From positions 1-37,023 of the forward strand of contig JAJFVA010000012.1 in NCBI GenBank assembly GCA_021371995.1: a DNA stretch of 37,023 nt, given 5' to 3'. Source of the stretch: Methanoregulaceae archaeon. GTDB taxonomy: Archaea > Halobacteriota > Methanomicrobia > Methanomicrobiales > Methanospirillaceae. Below, in pieces: positions 11,801 to 18,853 of this stretch. Positions within the stretch are counted from its first letter, which is position 1; each line of letters opens with the position of its first letter. Position numbers and translations under genes: made by a program. The notes beneath the pieces are model-generated. The model worked only from the letters and a program-made list of their open reading frames with translations. It was not told where the DNA came from and did not search any database.

Positions 11801-13034
11801 CAGGTATGATGCCGTTCAGGGTCGGGGCAGGGTTCTGCACAGTGAACGCGGCCGGGAGGACCGCTGACTGTCCGTCATCGTTGGTGACCCTGACATCCCA
11901 TGCGCCGGTTGCTGCACCGGTAATGTCAAAGCTGCATCCGATCGACGTTGAGTTTGAAACAAGGATCCCTGTACCCTGGATATCCGTCTCCCCGCCCTTC
12001 AGAAGAGCAACCATTGAACCGGGCTGGAAACCCGTCCCGCTGATTGCGGTGATGTTGACCGGTCCATCGTTCTGGCCTGCTGCAGGAGCGATACCGGATA
12101 CTGTCGGACCCTGTGGATAGAAGATAGTGAACCCGTCCGGAAGCACTGCATACTGTCCGTCGGTATTGGTCACCACGACATCCCACGGTCCCACCGCTTT
12201 TGCGTTAAGGTCGAAGAAACAGAGTATCTTGGTCGCTTCAACAATCGGCCCGTTAATCGTTGTGATGTTGGTCTCGTTTTCTTTCACCAGCCGGACGGTT
12301 GCCCCGGCCATAAAGTTGGAACCGGCAAGGTTGGTAATCCCGACGACCTCATTGTTCTTCCCTGAAAGAGGCGAGATGCTACTCACCGAGGGAGGTGGAT
12401 AGGCGATCGAAAAACCGCCTGGCAGGGTATCAGACTGGCCGTCATAGTTGGTCACCACGACATCCCATGCTCCGGGAAGAGCCCCGTTGATATTGAACTG
12501 GCACTGGATCAGGTTTCCGCTGATAACATTCACGCTTGTCCCGGGAAGGGTAGAGATACCATTGGTGAGATTCACCTGGGCACCAGGCAAAAAATTACTT
12601 CCCGAAAGACCGGTAATGGTGATTATCCCGTTGTTGATCCCGGTAGAAGGCACAATACCTGTCACATCAGGAGCGGGATTGGCGATACTGAATCCCGCAA
12701 AAAGAACAGCTTCTGATGAATCAGTATTGTTCACAACGATAACATCCCAGTCACCCGCGAGTTTCTCCTCTATGTCAAACACACAGGTAATCCGGGCAGG
12801 ATCGACCCATGTGATGAACTGCCCCGTAATATTGGGCTGTCCCGCCAGCATAAGAGTCACACTGGCATCAACGGGAAGATCCGTCCCTGACAGGTTGGTG
12901 ACAAATACCGTCCCGGTATTGATCCCACTGTCAGGGGTAATGCCGGTCACTGCAAATGCACCCGAGACAGGGAGCACCAGCAGGGTGGCTGCCAGCATCA
13001 TCATTACAATATTGAGTACCCCTTTCATGTTCAT
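8862..13034 (-). CDS. Large secreted surface protein: signal peptide, ten IPT/TIG-like repeats, five PKD domains
   Basis: Probable extracellular adhesion or envelope protein of 1390 residues. A signal peptide (VLNIVMMMLAATLLVLPVSGAFA) is followed by ten IPT/TIG-like Ig-fold repeats of about 95 residues (about 28-985). Each starts with a motif like VTGIxPxxGxNxG and ends like WDVVVTNxDGQxxxLPxGFxI. Each repeat carries exactly one Cys in an I-x-C-x-F-D/N context. Five PKD domains follow, four with WxFGDG; the last is degenerate and lacks it. The protein ends at VLPFPE with no membrane anchor, sorting motif or PGF-CTERM signal, so it is either released or held non-covalently. ATG 13034 is preceded by GAGGTG at 5-base spacing. 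Many N-x-S/T sites suit glycosylation. Ligand unknown. It is transcribed alone. Confidence 0.9.
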   Translation of the reverse strand: MNMKGVLNIVMMMLAATLLVLPVSGAFAVTGITPDSGINTGTVFVTNLSGTDLPVDASVTLMLAGQPNITGQFITWVDPARITCVFDIEEKLAGDWDVIVVNNTDSSEAVLFAGFSIANPAPDVTGIVPSTGINNGIITITGLSGSNFLPGAQVNLTNGISTLPGTSVNVISGNLIQCQFNINGALPGAWDVVVTNYDGQSDTLPGGFSIAYPPPSVSSISPLSGKNNEVVGITNLAGSNFMAGATVRLVKENETNITTINGPIVEATKILCFFDLNAKAVGPWDVVVTNTDGQYAVLPDGFTIFYPQGPTVSGIAPAAGQNDGPVNITAISGTGFQPGSMVALLKGGETDIQGTGILVSNSTSIGCSFDITGAATGAWDVRVTNDDGQSAVLPAAFTVQNPAPTLNGIIPDNGFNAGPVAVTNLSGTGFIPGATVALIKAGEADIPATMVNVITPQMISCSVDLSGAKTGLWSVVITNPDTQSAVLANSFTVAYPPPSADAINPVSGTTGQTIPANITGNNFLAGATVTLIKAGESNVSAMVLGVIPSKITCSFDLSDAISGPWSVVVTNPDGKESLIVNGFEVINPAPSVTSTNPSVGFNNGISGVIELSGTGFLEDAAVTLKKAGEADIGAMGAPVVVNNTTIFCFFDLTNAGVGAWDVVVTNTDLQSGTLPAGFFISYPAAPQVTSITPATGVNTGMVGISSLTGTGFENGAEVVLKKTGEANITGTNVMVFPPAQITCEFNLAGAAEGPWDIVVINDDGQSGILPGGFEVTYPAPQITGIAPLIGINNGPVSITNLSGEYFRSPATVKLTRLGEPDIPGSSVAVVNAGKITCSFALAGAAAGPWNLVVTNPDGQYAIATNIFTVENPAPSVSKITPNRGANDSTVFISALNGTGFLPGATVQLTKNGQAPIPATGVSVVSATKINCTLNLTGKATGKWNVVVKNADNKTGTLSNAFTITPPPPIPNFTASPVFGTAPLKVQFTDLSANAPYLWSWNFGDGSSVIGFNQTNPVHIYNKPGVYNVTLLVRNEWGDEAQITKNAYITVVVTPVASFTAKPLSGPAPLLVQFTDTSDGDPVKWLWKFGDGGYSFDKNPYHLYKNPGLYTVTLTVSNKAGSDTETITNMIEVTSLPVAGFTANITSGSSPLAVQFKDTSTGSPTAWLWKFGDGGTSAEQNPVHVFASSGTYSVQLNVSNAEGNSTETKEGYIVVGQGLHADFEYTTSNPENTAPLSVAFTDRSSGKVLKWTWRFGDGYISNDRNPIHNYPLPGTYDVTLSVTGLSGSESMTKTITVKSPLKADFVAEPTTGSAPLTVMLTDISIGTPTERTWVISRDSGNLVILYPGLKEQIYTINEPGLYTVELDVKDAFGESDVKSISDYINVLPFPE

Positions 13035-13833
13035 ACGAACACCTCAGCATATATGATTTGTATACATCCTCCAATCATGAAACACGGTCTGTTTTGACGC
13101 TCGATTCCATGATATAAATGTATTCATCATATCCTCTCTCGTAAGATATATAAACCTTTCCCCGAAAATGGGGTCTGGAATGAGGTTATTTCATCATTAC
13201 AGACTTCAATAAAGCATGAAATTTTAATGTGAACAATATCACTGCGGCATCATAGGATTCCATGACCTATCAACAGACTGTTAAACATTTTCACTGTTCT
13301 GTACAATTCCCTGAATTATTATAACTATAGCTTAACCAGATAAACCGTTTCATTGAACAAGGTGAAAACTTCAATTCAGATTCAGGGCGTATTTTCATCA
13401 CCAATGCCGAAACCAGCCGGTTATTCGTAGTAAACCGGATTCTTGTTTTATAACGGTGTGATCCCTTTGAAAAGCCGGGAAATGGAATCTTCCGGCCAGG
13501 CAGAGTAGTAGAGGAATATGTATCAGCTTAACCTGCAGTATGAGTTATTGACAGGATGATCGTATCAGTTCACATCACCCTCAATTTTGTTTCCAGCAGC
13601 ATTCAGGGCATCCAAACACAGCACGAAGAAGAGTCTGGTTAATCTGAAATAATTACTTTCAAGTGAAATTTCACCCCAAAAAAAGGAGAGAAGAAGCCAA
13701 TGACTCCCCACCATGAATGAAAATTGTCTCCAGGCAGACGGAGTGATTTGTTCGTAACTATAACCATTCAGTCCGTGAATCCGGCTGAACCTGAAAATTT
13801 TCGAAAAAATGATGATTTCTGCGTTATGCGGAA
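13035..13833. other. AT-rich gap of about 800 bases without a convincing gene
   Basis: Stop codons are frequent in all frames and no open frame here looks like a protein. The right-hand part of the region upstream of the IPT/PKD gene is distinctly AT-rich. It holds the candidate promoter at 13147-13160, a perfect 12-base palindrome GTGAAATTTCAC at 13663-13674, and A-runs at 13678-13684 and 13805-13810. Those A-runs read as T-tracts on the - strand and could end the M42 peptidase operon. I see nothing else in it. Confidence 0.5.
13147..13160 (-). promoter_or_regulatory. Candidate BRE/TATA promoter of the IPT/PKD gene
   Basis: Read on the - strand, GAAAGG is followed directly by TTTATATA, a good archaeal BRE plus TATA box. 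It lies about 115 bases upstream of the ATG, giving a leader of roughly 90 bases. A second TATA-like ATTTATATC near 13111-13119 is the alternative. Confidence 0.45.
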
Positions 13834-14871
13834 TCAGAGTCTTGGTTTTGTCTTCAGTGCTTCAACAATCAGCTGCACACCCGCCTCGATGTCTTTTGGA
13901 TCCACCACTTCTACCGGTGAATGGATATACCGGGTGGTGATGGAAAGGGTAGTGCTCGGGATTCCGCCCCGCTCCAGATGGATAGCGGTGGCATCTGTCG
14001 TCCCTCCTGAACCCACCTCAACCTGGACAGGGATGTCGCAGGCCTTCGCAGTTTTCCTGAGCCACTGTACCATGGCCCTGCTTGCGATAAGACCCCTCCC
14101 GCTCGAATCGACAATCGTGATGACAGGACCTTTCCCCATCTCGATCGGCACATCATTCTTATCGATGCCGGGATGATCACCGGGAATGGTCACATCGGTT
14201 GCAATGGCACAGTCCGGGTCAAGGGTATAGGCGCTTGTTTTGGCCCCTTTCAGCCCGACCTCTTCCTGAACAGTAAAAACTCCATAGATGGTGAAGGGGG
14301 ACTTTACCTTCTGAAGCGCCGATACCAGCATCGCAACCCCTACCCGGTTGTCAAACGCCTTCCCGGTAAGCCGTCCGTTACCGAGTTCGGCGACCTCGCG
14401 ATCGATCGTGGCAGGGGTCCCGACCTCGATGCCGAGCGCTTCCGCATCCTCCCTGCTTGTCGCTCCGATATCGATGAACATATCATCAGTCTTCACCCCC
14501 TTCTTCCGTTCCTCCTCATCCATCTTGTGGGGAGGTTTTCCACCGAGAACCCCGGGTATTTTCCCGTTTGTACCATGGAGGATAACCCGCTGGTTGTACA
14601 GCGTGGGGGGGTACCATCCCCCGAGGGTAACGAAACGTATGAACCCCTTGTCATCGATGGATTTTACCATCAGTCCAATCTCGTCGGCATGGGCAGCAAT
14701 CATGATTTTGAAATCGTTCCCTTTTTTTACGGCAACGAGGTTTCCCATGGCGTCCTCGTGCAGTTCGTCGACATGATTTTTCAGTTCCTTCCTGACAATT
14801 CCAAGCACGCTTCCCTCGCTTCCTGAGAGGCCGTGTGCATTCGAGAGTTTGATAAGCAGTTCCCTGACCAT
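13834..14871 (-). CDS. M42 family (TET-type) metallo-aminopeptidase
   Basis: Cytoplasmic aminopeptidase that probably trims peptides released by the proteasome; the family forms tetrahedral dodecamers. It has 345 residues, typical length. The co-catalytic metal site is complete: AHADEIG with H61 and D63, KAFDNRVG with bridging D174, VQEEVG with the catalytic E203 and ligand E204, ATDVT with D226, and RYIHSP with H317. It starts 3 bases after the stop of the aminotransferase gene and is the last gene of the hxlB-aminotransferase-M42 operon. Family members differ in preferring Glu, Leu or Lys N-termini, and the sequence alone does not tell me which applies. An endoglucanase (CelM/FrvX) label is common in databases but doubtful. 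Confidence 0.92.
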   Translation of the reverse strand: MVRELLIKLSNAHGLSGSEGSVLGIVRKELKNHVDELHEDAMGNLVAVKKGNDFKIMIAAHADEIGLMVKSIDDKGFIRFVTLGGWYPPTLYNQRVILHGTNGKIPGVLGGKPPHKMDEEERKKGVKTDDMFIDIGATSREDAEALGIEVGTPATIDREVAELGNGRLTGKAFDNRVGVAMLVSALQKVKSPFTIYGVFTVQEEVGLKGAKTSAYTLDPDCAIATDVTIPGDHPGIDKNDVPIEMGKGPVITIVDSSGRGLIASRAMVQWLRKTAKACDIPVQVEVGSGGTTDATAIHLERGGIPSTTLSITTRYIHSPVEVVDPKDIEAGVQLIVEALKTKPRL

Positions 14872-14874
14872 GAT

Positions 14875-15984
14875 TCATTCACCAGCCGCTGCCCGGATTC
14901 GCTCCACTGCCGTCTTCAGGTTCTCCATCGAAGCGGCATAACTCATGCGGGCATATTCAGGCGCATTGCAGCCGAACGCATCGCCCGGCACGATGATCAC
15001 TCCTTTTTTCAGAATCTTTTCGAGAAGATTCCGCTTCATCGGAACGAACAGGTAAAAGGCACCTTCCGGCAGGGGGAATGAAAATCCCATCTTCCGGAGT
15101 TCTGCATACAGATAATCCCTTCTTTTCCTGTATTCGTCCCTCATCACCCCGACACATTTCTGGGGCCCCGTATACCCTGCCAGTGCCGCATACTGCGATA
15201 TCGAGGTCGCACAGGCCTGGCAGTACTGGTGCACTTTCAGGCACTGCTCGGTATATTCCCCCGGACCCGCGAGATACCCAAGACGCCACCCGGTCATCGC
15301 GTACGTCTTGCTTGCTGCATTTACCGTGATGACATCCTCGCCAAACAGGGCTGCACTGTGATGGGACGACCCATAGAGAAAGTGTTCGTAGACTTCGTCA
15401 CTCACGACAGTCACCCCGGTATCCTGTGCATACTCGACGAGAGCCCTGATCGATTCCCGGCTCTCCACAGCGCCGGTCGGGTTTCCGGGTGAGTTGATCA
15501 CGATCATCCTTGCCCCGTCCATCCTGGATTTGGCTGCCTCGATATTGATGCGTAACTTCGAATCCAGCGGGATGCCTTCAGGCCTCCCCCCGGCAAGGAC
15601 TGCGAGCGCCCCGTAAGAGACAAAACCGGGGTCAGCAAACACCACACGGTCTCCTTCTTCGATCAGGGCCTGCATGATGATATGGAGCGCTTCACTCGCG
15701 CCTGCAGTCACGATGATCTGCCCGGGATCATAGGAGAGCCCGTTCTCTTTTTTGAATTTGGAGGAGAGAGCCTCCCTGAGTTCAGGGATCCCCATGTTCG
15801 AGGTATACCCGGTCTTTCCTTCCCGGATGGCCCGGATAGCTCCTTCCTTTATGTGATCCGGCGTATCAAAATCGGGCTGGCCGAGCCCCATGTTGATCGA
15901 GTCCGGCCCGGCGGCCTCGAATAATTTCCGGATGCCCGATATCTCGATTCCCCGGCATCGTTGTGCACACACATACTCCTTCAT
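14875..15984 (-). CDS. Class I/II PLP-dependent aminotransferase
   Basis: Amino acid aminotransferase of the aspartate aminotransferase fold, cytoplasmic, 369 residues. Visible fold-type I features: MGLGQPDFDTP near the N-terminus, the NSPGNPTG loop with N168, D196 and Y199 in VSDEVYE, the PLP lysine K226 in NAASKTYAMTGWRLGY, and the C-terminal RMSYAAS with the Arg that binds the substrate carboxylate. It starts 9 bases after hxlB, whose stop region carries GAGGAG as ribosome binding site. The substrate is unknown; aspartate, aromatic or branched-chain keto acids are all possible. I see no operon partner that would settle it. Confidence 0.92.
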   Translation of the reverse strand: MKEYVCAQRCRGIEISGIRKLFEAAGPDSINMGLGQPDFDTPDHIKEGAIRAIREGKTGYTSNMGIPELREALSSKFKKENGLSYDPGQIIVTAGASEALHIIMQALIEEGDRVVFADPGFVSYGALAVLAGGRPEGIPLDSKLRINIEAAKSRMDGARMIVINSPGNPTGAVESRESIRALVEYAQDTGVTVVSDEVYEHFLYGSSHHSAALFGEDVITVNAASKTYAMTGWRLGYLAGPGEYTEQCLKVHQYCQACATSISQYAALAGYTGPQKCVGVMRDEYRKRRDYLYAELRKMGFSFPLPEGAFYLFVPMKRNLLEKILKKGVIIVPGDAFGCNAPEYARMSYAASMENLKTAVERIRAAAGE

Positions 15985-15993
15985 AACTGCTCC

Positions 15994-16596
15994 TCACTCG
16001 ATATTCGCATGACGGTTCTTCAGCTCTTTCTCATCAATCATCGAAATCTCCATCAGGCGCGATATGCAGGCATCGGCAAAAACCATCGCTGCCGTCTCGA
16101 ACAGTGTACCGAGGGGGGCGAACGATTTATGCTCTCCTGTCATCTGGCGAATCTCGAACTCTGCCGTCTCATCGCTGACCTCGTCCCGCTGGTTCTCGAT
16201 TATCACGATAGCATCAGCCATCCTGCCGATCTTCGAGTCGCGGTTGGAGGTTATCAGTGTGATGCGGCCGCCAATCTCCTTTGCGGTCTCTGCGATATCA
16301 GCAATCGTCTTCGTCCGGCCTGAACCGGAGAAGATAACCAGGAGATCTTTTTCACGCATCGCAGGAGTGATCGTCTCTCCGACAACGTACGCGATGAACC
16401 CGAGATGCATCAGCCGCATCGCAAATGCTTTTGCAACGAGCCCGGACCGTCCTGCCCCCATCACATAGATGCGTTCTGCATCAAGGATCTCTGATAAGAA
16501 CGCCTCAGTCTCGCTGTCGGAAAGACTTGCAGCGGTGTCCCTGATCTTGGATGCCATCAGCCGCATCATATCCTGCACTCTGTGCCTGGCTGCCAT
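15994..16596 (-). CDS. hxlB: 6-phospho-3-hexuloisomerase (SIS domain)
   Basis: Interconverts 3-hexulose 6-phosphate and fructose 6-phosphate. In methanogens it is thought to work in reverse with hexulose-phosphate synthase to make ribulose 5-phosphate for nucleotides, and in formaldehyde handling. The 200 residues form one SIS domain: VMGAGRSGLVAKAFAMRLMHLGF, the phosphosugar loop VIFSGSGRTKT, LITSNRDSKIGRMAD and FAPLGTLFE are characteristic. ATG 16596 has no clear ribosome binding site; ATG 16569, preceded by CAGGAT, is an alternative. It is first of a three-gene operon. No hexulose-phosphate synthase gene is in the window. Confidence 0.9.
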   Translation of the reverse strand: MAARHRVQDMMRLMASKIRDTAASLSDSETEAFLSEILDAERIYVMGAGRSGLVAKAFAMRLMHLGFIAYVVGETITPAMREKDLLVIFSGSGRTKTIADIAETAKEIGGRITLITSNRDSKIGRMADAIVIIENQRDEVSDETAEFEIRQMTGEHKSFAPLGTLFETAAMVFADACISRLMEISMIDEKELKNRHANIE

Positions 16597-16635
16597 TTTC
16601 AGATGAGGGTATCACTGCATACTACATACAATTTC

Positions 16636-16643
16636 TTATAGAG
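16636..16643 (-). promoter_or_regulatory. Candidate TATA box for the hxlB operon
   Basis: On the - strand CTCTATAA is preceded by a purine-rich GGGGGAGAC stretch that could serve as BRE. It lies about 43 bases from the hxlB ATG, implying a leader of about 15-20 bases. Confidence 0.4.
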
Positions 16644-16769
16644 GTCTCCCCCTTCGTACTGATAGTGATTTATGCCAATATCGGAATACTATCCTGTATT
16701 GGAAAGATTTGAGAGGCCGGAATACCGGATCATACGTAACAATCCGGACAGGAGAGATGTCCGTTCGTG

Positions 16770-17591
16770 ATGCCTGCACCGTATTACAGCAATGATGACT
16801 TTACCCTTTACCATGGGGACTGTGTCCCCCTCCTGCAGGAGCTGCCGGAAGATTCGGTCGACCTCATCTTTGCAGATCCCCCCTATAACCTCTCAAACGG
16901 GGGTTTTACCTGCCACTCCGGAAAGCGGGCCCCGGTCGACAAAGGAACCTGGGATGCGAGCAGCGGGATCGAAGAGGACTTCCGTTTCCACTGTATATGG
17001 ATTGGAGCGTGCCAACGGGTCCTCAAAAAGACCGGTTCCATCTGGATCAGCGGAACGTACCACTCGATCTACGCATGCGGATTTGCAATGCAGCGGCTCG
17101 GCTTCCACCTCCTGAATGATATCTGCTGGTTCAAACCAAATGCACCCCCTAACCTGAGTATACGGTATTTTACCGCCAGCCACGAGACGCTTATCTGGGC
17201 AAAAAAGAGCCGGGATACCCGGCACACCTTTAATTACCCCCTGCTGAAGAACAGTGAATGGCCCGGAGATCCCTTTAAAAAACCAGGCCGCCAGATGAGG
17301 ACCGTCTGGAGCATTCCCTCTCCCAAAGGTACTGAAAAAAAGTTCGGGAAGCATCCCACCCAGAAACCATACACTCTCCTGTCACGAATCATCCTTGGAT
17401 GCACAGCAGAAGCAGACCTTGTGCTCGATCCCTTTACCGGAAGTTCAACGACAGGGCTGGCTGCATGTGCAACAGGGAGAAAATTTATCGGTATCGACAA
17501 AGAACAGGAGTATCTCGATCTCTCGATTGCCCGGTACCAGGACTTGATTCGCGGACAATCCGGAGATGCATCACGGAACCAGGTGGGATGA
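16770..17591 (+). CDS. DNA adenine methyltransferase, class beta, MboII-like
   Basis: Site-specific DNA methyltransferase of about 273 residues. The catalytic motif IV DPPY is at 36-39 and the SAM-binding motif I (VLDPFTGSSTTGLAA) lies near the C-terminus, which is the class beta order. The blocks SNGGFTCHSGKRAPVDKGTW, IWISGTYHSIY, WFKPNAPPNLSIRYFTAS and FGKHPTQKP recall the M.MboII group of N6-adenine methyltransferases (recalled, not searched). No restriction endonuclease is adjacent, so it looks like an orphan enzyme or a relic of a restriction system. Start is ATG 16770 or the GTG just before it; AGGAGA lies at 16750-16755. Its stop overlaps in-frame ATGs of the M20 hydrolase gene. Confidence 0.88.
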   Translation: MPAPYYSNDDFTLYHGDCVPLLQELPEDSVDLIFADPPYNLSNGGFTCHSGKRAPVDKGTWDASSGIEEDFRFHCIWIGACQRVLKKTGSIWISGTYHSIYACGFAMQRLGFHLLNDICWFKPNAPPNLSIRYFTASHETLIWAKKSRDTRHTFNYPLLKNSEWPGDPFKKPGRQMRTVWSIPSPKGTEKKFGKHPTQKPYTLLSRIILGCTAEADLVLDPFTGSSTTGLAACATGRKFIGIDKEQEYLDLSIARYQDLIRGQSGDASRNQVG

Positions 17592-17593
17592 GG

Positions 17594-18853
17594 ATGATAA
17601 TGCCAGATGATTCTGTCTCAAGCCTTGTTGAACAGGAATACCCCTCTTTGCTCAGATTGTATCAAGACCTGCATGCCCACCCCGAGCTTTCCGGGCAGGA
17701 GGAATGGACTTCTGAGAGGCTCGCGTCAGAACTCGGTGCAGCCGGTTTTTCCGTTGCGCGAGGCATTGGCGGGCATGGGATTGTCGGTGTTCTTACCCGG
17801 GGAGACGGACCTGTCCTGATGATCAGGGCCGATATGGACGGTCTTCCCATCAGGGAAGAGACCGATCGTTCCTATCAGAGCAGGGTCAAAGCCCGGGACT
17901 CTTTTGGAAGAGAAGTTGACGTGATGCATGCCTGCGGGCATGATCTGCACATGGCTGCCTTCATTGGTGCTGCACGAGTCCTTTCAGGAAGCAGAAGCTT
18001 GTGGTCCGGGACGCTTGTCATGGTCGGACAGCCGTCAGAAGAGACGGTCTCCGGGGCCGCACGCATGATCGCTGACGGACTCTTTTCGCGGTTTCCACGG
18101 CCTGATGCAGCGATTGCCCTGCATGTTGCTCCTGACATTCCTGCAGGCAGTATCGGGTGCCGTGACGGGATCATCTCTGCCGGAGGAGAATCACTCGACA
18201 TCATAGTATCCGGCATAGGAGGCCATGCAGCCCATCCTGAACGGACCCGGGACCCGGTGGTGATCGCATCGCAGATCATCCTTGCGTTCCAGACCATCGT
18301 GAGCAGGGAAATCCCTCCTGGAGAACTGGGAATTATCACGGTGGCATCAGTCCATGGCGGCATAAAGCACAATGCGATTCCGGACGAAGTGACACTCCAG
18401 GTGAACATACGATATTTCAAAAAGGCCATCCGCGATCTGCTGCTCAACGCGATAAAAAGGGTGGCCGAAGGTATCGCACAGAGCGCAGGTCTTTCACCCC
18501 CCCTCTTTCCCCGGATCACGCTCCTCCCCCAGTCTGTCCCGCCCATGAAGAATGACCGCTCACTTACCGAAAAGGTCACTGATGCGTTCAAACAGGCATA
18601 TGGAGAAGGACATGTTATCCGGATTGACCCGGTCACCGGTAGCGAGGACTTTGGCGTTTTCGGTCTTGTTGAGCCCCGTATCCCGCTCTGCTATTTCCGG
18701 ATCGGGTGCGGAGACGGCAGCGGTTCCTGCGGATTTCTCCACAGCAGCCGCTTTGCACCTCCTCCGGAAGTGATACGGGATGCCGCAGGTGCCCTCATCG
18801 TGGCAGCGACAGCCATACTTGACCCATCCTCTCCCTATTCACAGGGGACGTAG
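17594..18853 (+). CDS. M20D family amidohydrolase (hippurate / N-acyl-amino-acid hydrolase type)
   Basis: Zinc amidohydrolase releasing amino acids from N-acyl or conjugated forms, cytoplasmic, about 419 residues. Visible: DLHAHPEL, RADMDGLPI, the metal motif HACGHDLHM, GQPSEE with the catalytic and ligand Glu pair, the dimerisation-domain GGHAAHPE, HGGIKHNAIPDE, TGSEDFG, and a C-terminal FLHSSRF. Three in-frame ATGs (17588, 17594, 17600) are possible. I chose 17594 because AGGTGGG lies about 8 bases upstream. It overlaps or abuts the methyltransferase stop, so the two are probably co-transcribed. The 3' end overlaps the convergent ACT-MBL gene by 19 bases. Natural substrate unknown. Confidence 0.9.
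   Translation: MIMPDDSVSSLVEQEYPSLLRLYQDLHAHPELSGQEEWTSERLASELGAAGFSVARGIGGHGIVGVLTRGDGPVLMIRADMDGLPIREETDRSYQSRVKARDSFGREVDVMHACGHDLHMAAFIGAARVLSGSRSLWSGTLVMVGQPSEETVSGAARMIADGLFSRFPRPDAAIALHVAPDIPAGSIGCRDGIISAGGESLDIIVSGIGGHAAHPERTRDPVVIASQIILAFQTIVSREIPPGELGIITVASVHGGIKHNAIPDEVTLQVNIRYFKKAIRDLLLNAIKRVAEGIAQSAGLSPPLFPRITLLPQSVPPMKNDRSLTEKVTDAFKQAYGEGHVIRIDPVTGSEDFGVFGLVEPRIPLCYFRIGCGDGSGSCGFLHSSRFAPPPEVIRDAAGALIVAATAILDPSSPYSQGT

Noticed and set aside
10708-12120. 470-codon open frame on the + strand
   Set aside because: It is antisense to the IPT repeats. Repetition of one codon pattern keeps the opposite frame open, and the protein has no family features, while the - strand frame has a signal peptide and clear domains.
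8862-13034. Regular repetition suggesting a CRISPR or satellite array
   Set aside because: The period is about 285 bases, within one open frame, and the units diverge as protein repeats do.
17399-17593. Upstream extension of the M20 hydrolase frame
   Set aside because: It lies inside the methyltransferase gene; the conserved M20 N-terminus begins at 17588-17600 with a ribosome binding site just before.
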